From: Candidatus Cloacimonadota bacterium
GTDB lineage: Bacteria > Cloacimonadota > Cloacimonadia > Cloacimonadales > TCS61
Direction of reading: 5' to 3'
DNA length: 9,307 nucleotides
Assembly (NCBI GenBank): GCA_023133395.1
Contig: JAGLWO010000141.1
Span: 1 to 9,307 of the forward strand
Shown: positions 1 to 4,954 of the stretch, one piece after another
Layout of the letters: each line of letters starts with the position of its first letter
Position numbering within the stretch: position 1 is the stretch's first letter
Position numbers and translations under genes: made by a program
The notes under the pieces: generated by a model
The model's database searches: none
What the model was told of the DNA's origin: nothing
The model's input: only the letters and a program-made list of their open reading frames with translations

Positions 1-219
1 ATGACCGAACACCTGGAAAAGAAACTTCTTGAGCTTGCCTATAAATTGGAAAGGAAGATCAATAATCTGCGGGACAACTTGAAAAAAGCAGCTCAAAAAC
101 GCTTGCAAGTTGGTGCTGATGTGAAATCCGAATTACTCTACCTGGATCTTTTAAAACACTTTGAACATATCGGAGATAATTCGCTCAACATTGCACAGGC
201 ACTCAGGCAGGTTTATTAG
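1..219 (+). CDS. C-terminal part of a PhoU-like domain protein, probably a Na/phosphate cotransporter tail (5' end likely outside window)
   Basis: The visible 72 residues form two amphipathic helices. The second carries LDLLKHFEHIGDNSLNIAQ (residues 49-67), which matches the closing helix of PhoU domains, where the family pattern is roughly LERIGDHAVNIAE. In the NptA/PNaS type II Na/Pi cotransporter family a PhoU-like domain forms the cytoplasmic C-terminus after the membrane part, and PhoU itself ends the same way. The frame is open at the first base, and the ATG at position 1 coincides with the window edge, so it cannot be judged as a real start. The length is about one third of a PhoU protein, so I treat it as the 3' end of a larger gene. 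It ends at TAG 217-219 and is followed by repeats and a convergent gene. Whether the full protein is PhoU or a transporter cannot be decided here. Confidence 0.7.
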   Translation: MTEHLEKKLLELAYKLERKINNLRDNLKKAAQKRLQVGADVKSELLYLDLLKHFEHIGDNSLNIAQALRQVY

Positions 220-261
220 AAACGTGATTTTGCAAGGGAGTGACTTCGAAAGTGTATCTCA

Positions 262-312
262 TATCAAAGCCCCAGCCTGTCGGGGCGTAGTTTACGGAGA
301 CTGGCTTTGATA
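262..312. repeat. Inverted repeat, 10-bp arms with an inner hairpin
   Basis: The arms TATCAAAGCC (262-271) and GGCTTTGATA (303-312) are perfectly complementary over 10 bp. Inside, GCCCC (269-273) and GGGGC (282-286) can form a competing 5-bp stem, so two alternative folds are possible. It resembles the small dispersed palindromic elements found between genes in many FCB genomes. Copy number cannot be checked from one window. Confidence 0.6.
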
Positions 313-333
313 CGCATTTCCTTTTTTAGAGGA

Positions 334-353
334 TACCAAGCTGGGGCTTGGTA
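334..353. repeat. Short perfect hairpin repeat
   Basis: TACCAAG (334-340) and CTTGGTA (347-353) form a perfect 7-bp stem around the loop CTGGGG. This pattern (CCAAGC, G-rich loop, GCTTGG, then GTAAC) looks like a widely distributed intergenic repeat type; that resemblance is from memory and was not searched. There is no T-run after it, so a terminator role is not supported. Confidence 0.6.
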
Positions 354-365
354 ACTAGAGTGGAT

Positions 366-394
366 CCCCCTTTTAAAGGGGGAATTAAAGGGGG
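366..394. repeat. CCCCCTTT / AAAGGGGG palindromic repeat with a doubled right arm
   Basis: CCCCCTTT (366-373) is complementary to AAAGGGGG at 375-382 and again to a second copy at 387-394. The first pairing has a one-base centre and is effectively a DNA palindrome. The second leaves a 13-base loop and could form an RNA hairpin. The sequence AAAGGGGGAATTAAAGGGGG is a familiar type of dispersed intergenic repeat in many bacterial groups; function is unknown. Confidence 0.6.
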
Positions 395-427
395 TTGGTT
401 TTCGAATCCAATCTCATCACAGAATGC

Positions 428-454
428 TCGACTCGATGCAAGCTCTCGAGTCGA
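428..454. repeat. 9-bp perfect inverted repeat
   Basis: TCGACTCGA (428-436) and TCGAGTCGA (446-454) are perfectly complementary with a 9-base spacer. It lies just beyond the stop of the convergent membrane-protein gene (stop at 520-522), so it could act as a transcript end for either strand, but no T-run follows on either side. It is more GC-rich than its surroundings, which fits an inserted repeat. Confidence 0.6.
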
Positions 455-519
455 AATATAATTATTCCAACAATTTATATATAAATAATCTTTTACACAT
501 CTTTATTTTCGGGAAAATA

Positions 520-846
520 TCATTCTTTAAGAAAATATAACAACCCGATAATCCCGCGAGTTATCATTCCAAACGCGATAAAACCGTGAAACCAGTTATA
601 ACCGGGAAATTTGAAATAAATAATAGCCATGATAGCAGCCAGGAAAGAAGCATGTAAAGCAGAAGCTTTAAATAATAGACCCATTTCCCGTTCATCCGGT
701 ATGTCCCTGGTGGCAATTAATCCTGCAAAGAACAGTATTAAACCAAATAAACCATAATCACCAAAAGTTAACGTCAGAATAAAAACCAATATACCAGAAA
801 TTACTTCGATACTAAAAAATAATGTATTGTTTCCTCTAATTTTCAT
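520..846 (-). CDS. Small four-helix membrane protein with DERE motif, partner of XRE regulator
   Basis: The 108-residue protein has four likely membrane segments at about residues 9-27, 31-46, 62-79 and 86-106. Between the second and third lies a charged loop, RDIPDEREMGLLFKAS (47-62). A DERE-type loop followed by a K-A-S helix is seen in small membrane proteins encoded beside XRE regulators (DUF2178-like families); this is recognised by pattern only. Its ATG overlaps the TGA of the upstream regulator gene in an ATGA junction (843-846), and a strong Shine-Dalgarno GGAGGTGG sits inside the end of that gene, so the two are translationally coupled and form one operon. Function is unknown; the coupling suggests that its level is controlled by the partner repressor. 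No catalytic motif is visible. Confidence 0.75.
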   Translation of the reverse strand: MKIRGNNTLFFSIEVISGILVFILTLTFGDYGLFGLILFFAGLIATRDIPDEREMGLLFKASALHASFLAAIMAIIYFKFPGYNWFHGFIAFGMITRGIIGLLYFLKE

Positions 847-1055
847 TTTTCCACCTCCAGATAAAATATTTCTTCAACATTTGTTTTGAATACTTTAGCA
901 ATATTTAAAGCCAATCTTACTGATGGATTGAACTTTCCTTTTTCGATGGCTATTATCGTCTGGCGGGAAACTCCTACCTCTTTTGCCAGTTGCTGCTGGG
1001 TCATCTCATCATTCATGAATCTGAACTGCCTTAATTTATTTTTCAGATCATCCAA
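843..1055 (-). CDS. XRE/Cro-CI family transcriptional regulator (70 aa, TTG start)
   Basis: This is a single-domain DNA-binding protein. With the TTG start at 1053-1055 the helix-turn-helix spans about residues 19-38 (MTQQQLAKEVGVSRQTIIAI), followed by EKGKFNPSVRLALNIAKVF and the usual I-F-Y end. It closely follows the short YozG/YgzD-like type of XRE regulators, commonly 65-70 residues. I chose TTG over the GTG at 1077-1079 because GAGGAGG (1061-1067) lies 5 bases before the TTG and would otherwise be coding, while the GTG has no Shine-Dalgarno and falls at the predicted transcription start. The gene overlaps the downstream membrane-protein gene by ATGA. Its promoter carries three phased direct repeats, so autorepression is likely. 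This is inferred, not shown. Family assignment is very sure; target range is unknown. Confidence 0.9.
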   Translation of the reverse strand: MDDLKNKLRQFRFMNDEMTQQQLAKEVGVSRQTIIAIEKGKFNPSVRLALNIAKVFKTNVEEIFYLEVEK

Positions 1056-1060
1056 TTTTG

Positions 1061-1067
1061 CCTCCTC
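1061..1067 (-). promoter_or_regulatory. Shine-Dalgarno site that fixes the TTG start of the XRE gene
   Basis: On the minus strand this reads GAGGAGG and is separated by CAAAA from the TTG at 1053-1055. It is a near-ideal ribosome binding site. If the longer GTG start were used, the site would encode Glu-Glu inside the protein and the true start would lack any such site. Confidence 0.75.
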
Positions 1068-1083
1068 TATTTCACTCACGAGC

Positions 1084-1113
1084 CAAAGTTATTTATTGTT
1101 TACTTTATGTCAA
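1084..1113 (-). promoter_or_regulatory. Promoter of the XRE/membrane-protein operon, Bacteroidetes-like
   Basis: On the minus strand TTGACA (1108-1113) is followed, 19 bases after its TTG, by TAACTTTG (1084-1091). This fits the Bacteroidetes primary-sigma pattern TTG-N19-TAnnTTTG exactly at every defined position. A sigma70 reading (TTGACA, 16 bases, TAACTT) uses the same elements. The predicted start is near 1078-1080, which gives a roughly 25-base leader containing the Shine-Dalgarno site. Confidence 0.6.
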
Positions 1114-1147
1114 GTATTATTTACTTTATGTTGTGTTTTGTTTACTA
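1099..1147. repeat. Three direct repeats at exact 21-bp spacing, operator-like
   Basis: TTTACTTTATGT occurs at 1099-1110 and again at 1120-1131, and a shorter third copy, TTTACTA, begins at 1141. The three starts are 21 bp apart, two helical turns, so bound proteins would sit on one face of the DNA. The first copy overlaps the TTGACA box and the spacer of the XRE operon promoter, while the others lie just upstream. This is the arrangement expected of an autoregulatory operator for the adjacent XRE protein, although many XRE dimers bind inverted rather than direct repeats. Confidence 0.55.
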
Positions 1148-1168
1148 TCTAAAATAGATATCTTCTCG

Positions 1169-1189
1169 TAAGCAAGTTGAACTTGCTTA
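1169..1189. repeat. Near-perfect palindrome, 10-bp arms, one-base centre
   Basis: TAAGCAAGTT (1169-1178) and AACTTGCTTA (1180-1189) are exact complements around a single G. It shares the core AAGTT-S-AACTT with the larger palindrome at 1199-1221. A one-base centre cannot form an RNA hairpin without opening central pairs, so a DNA-level role (protein site, cruciform) or repeat origin is more likely than a terminator. Confidence 0.7.
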
Positions 1190-1198
1190 TGCAATTGA

Positions 1199-1221
1199 GT
1201 TGATAAGTTCAACTTATCAAC
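1199..1221. repeat. Near-perfect palindrome, 11-bp arms, one-base centre
   Basis: GTTGATAAGTT (1199-1209) and AACTTATCAAC (1211-1221) are exact complements around a single C. The centre differs from that of the 1169-1189 palindrome only by G versus C. Immediately after, AACAAGA (1219-1225) and TCTTGTT (1231-1237) form another perfect 7-bp stem with the loop AATCC, so three symmetric units are stacked in 70 bases. Confidence 0.7.
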
Positions 1222-1253
1222 AAGAAATCCTCTTGTTCTCTCTTGCACTTTAG

Positions 1254-1332
1254 CTCCCCTTCGTAAGGGGAGAAGTCCAGCACCTATTTAAAAAGAGTTT
1301 TTTTACAAGCAAATAGGTGCGGGACAGAGGGG
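1254..1332. repeat. Nested palindromic repeat element
   Basis: CTCCCCTT (1254-1261) and AAGGGGAG (1265-1272) form an 8-bp hairpin with loop CGT. Next, GTCC-A-GCACCTATTT (1275-1289) pairs with AAATAGGTGC-G-GGAC (1311-1325): 14 of 15 positions are complementary, around a 21-base loop containing a run of seven T. The right end AGGGG (1328-1332) can alternatively pair with CCCCT of the left hairpin, closing the whole unit as a branched fold. The CTCCCCTT...AAGGGGAG...GTCC...GGACAGAGGGGT frame resembles a common dispersed intergenic palindrome whose loop carries extra sequence here. Confidence 0.6.
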
Positions 1333-1340
1333 TTTAATTC

Positions 1341-1443
1341 ACTCAACAGCAGACTTTTCAATCTCTCTCCTTACAGAAAAATTAAATGGCTTGACGAAGT
1401 TTTATAATTTCCATCTTTTCACTTTTATAGTAAAGGAAAGTAT
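1341..1443. other. Leader region of the PLD-like gene
   Basis: The roughly 100 bases before the plus-strand gene hold TATAAT (1403-1408), about 36 bases before the ATG, and AAGGA (1433-1437), 6 bases before it. A TTGACG lies only 6 bases upstream of TATAAT, so it cannot be the matching -35 box, and no good -35 is seen at 17 bp. A promoter here is plausible but weakly supported. Confidence 0.35.
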
Positions 1444-2193
1444 ATGGGAATGTATTTTAATGGAGCAAACTGCGATATCTATATTGGAAAAGGAGCAGGA
1501 AAAAAATTATTAGATGACATTGAAAACGCAAAAAAATCAGTAAAAGTTGTTTCTCCATATTTATCACCTTTTTTAATTAAAGAACTAATAAAACTTCGTA
1601 AAAGAAATTTAGAAGTGGAATTAATTACAACTGATAATATTGAAGATTTTTATGGTTCATACGAAAAGAATATACTTAAACTAATTATTCAAAATGTAGA
1701 AACAGATGAAGTCGCAGTTGAAAAACGTGAGAAATGGAAAGACATTTCTAAAATATTAGCTATTGTTGTAGTTGGACTTTTAGGATTAACTTACTTTGTT
1801 GGAGATTTTAAACTTGGTTTTAGTTTAATTCCAATGGTGATTTTATTTCTCGTTTATTTTCGATTAAAAATTAAGAATAAAAGAATTTATAATTACTGGT
1901 ATTCTCAACTTTTTCCATTTAAAGTTTATATGTCACCAGACACAAATGAATTAAGTGATACTTTTATTCATGGAAAAATATATTTGATAGACAATCAAAT
2001 TGCATACTTAGGATCTTTAAATTTTACAGAAAGTGGTACTAAACACAACTATGAAACAAGAATTCGAACTGTTGATAAAAATGCTATCATAGAAATTAAT
2101 AAAGAAATGAATCAATTATTTAATCATTCTCATTTACCTGAAAAGGATATTCAAATGTGGGGAAAACAATTATATAGTGAGCCAATAAATTAA
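1444..2193 (+). CDS. Phospholipase D-like protein with a single HKD motif and an inserted membrane hairpin
   Basis: This 249-residue protein carries one HKD catalytic motif: HGKIYLIDNQIAYLGSLNF at 176-194, with H176, K178, D183 and the G190-S191-N193 tail, then the conserved NYETR near 202-206. The N-terminal part (about 22-63) has the alpha/beta start of a PLD domain (VKVVSPYLS, then LEVELITTD). Between the two parts lie two hydrophobic segments, about 101-119 and 125-140, so the domain is split by a membrane hairpin that would anchor both parts on one side of the membrane. Single-HKD members (Nuc, BfiI, Zucchini/MitoPLD types) work as dimers that share one active site. Substrate (phospholipid or nucleic acid) is undecidable. 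ATG 1444 follows AAGGA; an alternative ATG is at 1450. Sampled lines are near 22% GC, far below the mutase, which suggests a transferred or accessory gene. It stands alone. Confidence 0.85.
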   Translation: MGMYFNGANCDIYIGKGAGKKLLDDIENAKKSVKVVSPYLSPFLIKELIKLRKRNLEVELITTDNIEDFYGSYEKNILKLIIQNVETDEVAVEKREKWKDISKILAIVVVGLLGLTYFVGDFKLGFSLIPMVILFLVYFRLKIKNKRIYNYWYSQLFPFKVYMSPDTNELSDTFIHGKIYLIDNQIAYLGSLNFTESGTKHNYETRIRTVDKNAIIEINKEMNQLFNHSHLPEKDIQMWGKQLYSEPIN

Positions 2194-2200
2194 AAACACT

Positions 2201-2300
2201 ATTGTTAACAAGGTGTATAGATAAGGATTTTGAACCTAATCTAAAATAAGTACAAGTAACAAAAACCACCACTAATATTTGCAGAACCGTTAGCCAACAT
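2201..2300. other. Possible recombination-site-like flank downstream of the PLD gene (attC-like, weak)
   Basis: The intergenic DNA begins with ATTGTTAACAAGGTGTATAG (2201-2220) and ends with ACCGTTAGCC (2286-2295). A ...AAC near the start and GTT... near the end, about 80 bases apart, with GGT (2212-2214) able to pair with ACC (2286-2288), resembles the outer parts of integron attC sites, whose ends are RYYYAAC and GTTRRRY. Here TGTTAAC and GTTAGCC each deviate from these consensus ends, and the internal stem is poor. No integrase or second site is visible. I record it only as a possibility. Confidence 0.2.
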
Positions 2301-2315
2301 GGTAAAAGTTCTGAA

Positions 2316-3977
2316 TTACAAAATCACACTTTCTTTATACTCACCAAATTCTTCGCGAAGTACACTACAAATTTCACCCAGAGTAGCATAAGCTTTTACT
2401 GCTTCAAGTATGTGAGGCATCAGATTATCACTGGAATTGGCTGCTTTGCGAATATATTCCAGTTTGGTTTTCACGATATTGTTGTCCCGTTCACTCTTAA
2501 CCAGCTTAAGTTTCTTACACTGGTTCTCACCGATTACGGGATTAACTTTCAGGAGTTCAGGTTTAGTTTTTTCTTCTGCAATAAATTCGTTCACGCCCAC
2601 CACGATGCGTTCTTTTTTTTCAATGGATCTCTGGTAATCATAAGCACTATTCTGAATATGCTGTTGAACGAATCCCTTTTCTATCGCAGAGACCATTCCA
2701 CCCATTTCTTCTATTTCATCGATCATTTCTTCTGCTTCTTTTATCATATCGGAAGTAAGTGATTCCACATAATAAGAACCGGCAAGCGGATCTATGGTAT
2801 TGGTTACACCGCTTTCATGTGCAACTACCTGCTGTGTACGAAGTGCTATCTGAACAGAATCCTCGGTGGGAAGAGCCAGAGCTTCATCGCGGGAATTGGT
2901 ATGCAAAGACTGAGTTCCACCAAGCACAGCAGCTAAAGTTTGAACTGTAACACGAACGATATTGATATCAGGTTGTTGAGCTGTGAGAGTGCAACCAGCA
3001 GTTTGAGTGTGAAAACGCAGCATCATGGATTTTGGATTAGTAGCTCCGAATTTTTCCTTCATAATTTTTGCCCACAAAAAACGGGCAGCACGAAATTTGG
3101 CTACTTCTTCCAACAGGTCGTTATGTGCATTAAAGAAAAAAGAAAGACGCGGAGCAAAATCATCCACATTCATACCACTTTCGATAGCAGCTTTCACATA
3201 AGCAACTCCGTCTGCCAGGGTGAATGCTATTTCCTGAGCTGCCGTGGAGCCTGCTTCTCTGATATGATAACCTGATATTGAAATCGTATTCCAGTTGGGA
3301 ATTTCTTGCGAGCAAAATTCAAATGTGTCGGTAATCAATCTCATTGAGGGTTTAGGTGGAAAAATATAAGTTCCACGGGCGATGTATTCCTTCAAAATAT
3401 CATTCTGGATTGTTCCGCGAAGTTGTTCCGGGTTTACTCCCTGTTTTTCTGCTACGGCAATATACATTGCCAGAAGTATAGCAGCAGGAGCATTTATGGT
3501 CATGGAAGTGGAAACTTTATCGAGTGGGATTCCATCAAAAAGAACTTCCATATCTGCCAGTGAATCGATGGCAACACCAACCTTTCCCACTTCACCTTCA
3601 CTCATCGGGTGGTCGCTGTCGTAACCCATTTGTGTGGGAAGATCAAAAGCAATGCTGAGACCGGTTTGTCCTTTTTGCAGCAGAAATTTGTATCTTTCGT
3701 TGGATTCCTGTGCATTACCAAATCCGGCATATTGACGCATCGTCCACAAACGTCCTCGATACATCGTGGGCTGAACTCCGCGTGTGTATGGATAAACTCC
3801 GGGAAAACCGAGAGATTCTTCATAACTTATATTTTCGGTATCTTCTTTTGTATATAGTCTTTTAACCTCTTTATCTGAACCGGTAAGGAATTTTTTCTTT
3901 CTTTCCCGGAATCTGCTTAAAGTTTTTTCCATAGACTTTTCAAAAATCTCTTTCTGTTCTACGAATGACTTTGGCAT
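2316..3977 (-). CDS. mcmA1: Methylmalonyl-CoA mutase, catalytic (large) subunit without B12-binding domain
   Basis: This enzyme interconverts (R)-methylmalonyl-CoA and succinyl-CoA by an adenosylcobalamin radical mechanism, in propionate formation or oxidation. The 553 residues cover the TIM-barrel substrate domain only. The family motifs are VYPYTRGVQPTMY (61-73), LWTMRQYAGFGNAQESN (77-93), GLSIAFDLPTQMGYDSDHP (106-124), GTIQNDILKEYIARGTYIFPP (188-208) and SGYHIREAGSTAAQE (235-249). Y73, R201 and H238 correspond to Tyr89, Arg207 and His244 of the Propionibacterium enzyme; Tyr plus Arg point to methylmalonyl-CoA rather than isobutyryl-CoA as substrate. The cobalamin-binding domain (DxHxxG...) is absent, as in split archaeal and bacterial enzymes, so a separate small subunit must be encoded elsewhere; none is in this window. 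The Shine-Dalgarno CAGGAGA (3984-3990) supports the ATG. Converges on the PLD gene; upstream gene is unrelated. Confidence 0.95.
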   Translation of the reverse strand: MPKSFVEQKEIFEKSMEKTLSRFRERKKKFLTGSDKEVKRLYTKEDTENISYEESLGFPGVYPYTRGVQPTMYRGRLWTMRQYAGFGNAQESNERYKFLLQKGQTGLSIAFDLPTQMGYDSDHPMSEGEVGKVGVAIDSLADMEVLFDGIPLDKVSTSMTINAPAAILLAMYIAVAEKQGVNPEQLRGTIQNDILKEYIARGTYIFPPKPSMRLITDTFEFCSQEIPNWNTISISGYHIREAGSTAAQEIAFTLADGVAYVKAAIESGMNVDDFAPRLSFFFNAHNDLLEEVAKFRAARFLWAKIMKEKFGATNPKSMMLRFHTQTAGCTLTAQQPDINIVRVTVQTLAAVLGGTQSLHTNSRDEALALPTEDSVQIALRTQQVVAHESGVTNTIDPLAGSYYVESLTSDMIKEAEEMIDEIEEMGGMVSAIEKGFVQQHIQNSAYDYQRSIEKKERIVVGVNEFIAEEKTKPELLKVNPVIGENQCKKLKLVKSERDNNIVKTKLEYIRKAANSSDNLMPHILEAVKAYATLGEICSVLREEFGEYKESVIL

Positions 3978-4029
3978 AACATTCTCCTGATCAATGTTTT
4001 TGAATTCAATTCCAATATTGCTTTATTTA

Positions 4030-4035
4030 TGTCAA
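4030..4035 (-). promoter_or_regulatory. Candidate -35 box of the mutase gene
   Basis: The minus strand reads TTGACA, 53 bases before the ATG, followed by TAAA as in the XRE operon promoter. The sequence 18 bases after its TTG is TGGAATTG (4007-4014), which matches TAnnTTTG at four of six defined positions, so the downstream element is weak. No cobalamin riboswitch B12 box was found in the short leader. Confidence 0.35.
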
Positions 4036-4066
4036 ATACAAAAGGTTCACACAACCTTCCAACAGA

Positions 4067-4879
4067 TTAAACAATCATGATAAAAACAATCACAACTGTA
4101 AAAATTATCCCTAAAATTATAAAACCCTTTCTCACAACCGTTTTTTCATATTCCATATCTCTTGGCGGGAAATAAAAACTCTCTTTGTCAGTTTCTTTCT
4201 TATAACGGTTTTGAATTATAAATACAGGTATAAAGGAACCAACCATGATCGAAATATAGCCTGATATGGCTATTATGATTTTTGCTTCAGTAACTTTTAT
4301 AACTGAAAGTACCGCAAAAAGCAATAACAATCCTATTATCATAATCAATGAAAATTTATAAACCCATTTATGCATTATTTCGGCATTAAAAACCATTCTG
4401 ACAAATTTAAAATATTTCTTGTGGGAATAAACAGCAGATTTTCCTGAGGAGTCTAAACCTTTCTTCATTTCAAGAACAAATTCGTATGCATCCTTAAATA
4501 CAAGGTAAATTCTAACTTTCTGTGTATTTGTAAATATTTTTATAGATGACCTGTTGTAATAAAATATAAATTTCATTTTATGTACATCATTAAAAGGAAT
4601 CGTTTTTGTAGATTTGCGATTTGTATATATTATCTGTTCTAAATCGATACTTGCTTTAATGCCATAGATCCTATGATTCGTGTATAATATTAAACCTATA
4701 AAAAATCCGTATAAAATAACATGAGAGAAAATAAAACTTAGTGAATCATCAATAATAGTTCCGTCTTTTATAAAACAATAAATTGGAATAGCTAAAATAA
4801 GAGCGCCATAAATCCAAAAAATGGTTAGAAGAAAAATATTTAAATGTTTATATTCCTTTCCCGGTTTGTATTCTTTCAT
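4067..4879 (-). CDS. Unrecognised five-helix membrane protein with a PH-like soluble segment
   Basis: I do not recognise this 270-residue protein. Five hydrophobic helices are visible, at about residues 13-37, 48-67, 174-195, 199-223 and 252-270. Between the second and third pair lies a soluble stretch (72-140) rich in alternating strands: IKASIDLEQIIYTNRKSTKTI, then KMKFIFYYNRSSIKIF and KVRIYLVFKDAYEFVLEMKKGL. The order (strands, then a final amphipathic helix) resembles bacterial PH-like domains such as bPH_2 found between membrane helices; this is inferred from pattern only. The Shine-Dalgarno AAGGAAA lies just before the ATG. It sits 75 bases downstream of the barrel gene, and the gap is AT-rich with no clear terminator, so co-transcription with that gene is possible. 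The coding sequence is very AT-rich (about 22% GC in a sampled line), in contrast to the neighbouring mutase. Confidence 0.6.
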   Translation of the reverse strand: MKEYKPGKEYKHLNIFLLTIFWIYGALILAIPIYCFIKDGTIIDDSLSFIFSHVILYGFFIGLILYTNHRIYGIKASIDLEQIIYTNRKSTKTIPFNDVHKMKFIFYYNRSSIKIFTNTQKVRIYLVFKDAYEFVLEMKKGLDSSGKSAVYSHKKYFKFVRMVFNAEIMHKWVYKFSLIMIIGLLLLFAVLSVIKVTEAKIIIAISGYISIMVGSFIPVFIIQNRYKKETDKESFYFPPRDMEYEKTVVRKGFIILGIIFTVVIVFIMIV

Positions 4880-4954
4880 AATTTTCCTTATTTAATTTTG
4901 AATAGATTATTTATAATTAATTTACTAATAAAAAAAAGATTTTATTCTCAGTTT

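Larger units (their letters stand above)
220..519. other. Gene-free stretch filled with palindromic repeats
   Basis: This 300-base stretch lies between two convergent genes, and no coding frame is convincing. It holds four separate inverted-repeat units (262-312, 334-353, 366-394, 428-454) in about 195 bases, followed by an AT-rich tail. None has the compact stem plus T-run of a clear intrinsic terminator, although folding of the transcripts could still stop both genes. The appearance is of successive insertion of small dispersed repeats. Confidence 0.7.

Noticed and set aside
1056..1079. Longer XRE protein from the GTG at 1077-1079
   Set aside because: There is no ribosome site before it, it coincides with the predicted transcription start, and its extra codons contain the strong GAGGAGG that serves the TTG start.
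1099..1147. Start of a CRISPR array
   Set aside because: Only two full copies and one partial copy of a 12-base AT-rich unit occur, with 9-base gaps and no cas genes; an operator explanation fits better.
886..1152. Plus-strand open frame opposite the XRE gene
   Set aside because: It is the antisense shadow of a clear HTH gene and its promoter; it has no ribosome site and no protein-like features.
1391..1408. TTGACG plus TATAAT as a sigma70 promoter of the PLD gene
   Set aside because: The two boxes are only 6 bases apart, far from the required 16-18; only the TATAAT could be real.
2412..3857. Several open frames on the plus strand, and one in another minus frame, inside the mutase gene
   Set aside because: They lie within a full-length, strongly conserved enzyme gene and show low-complexity or random composition.
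3978..4066. Cobalamin riboswitch before the B12-dependent mutase
   Set aside because: The leader is under 90 bases, and no B12-box-like sequence or complex fold was seen.
4913..4954. Terminator after the barrel gene from the T-rich run
   Set aside because: The run of T on the minus strand is there, but no convincing stem precedes it.
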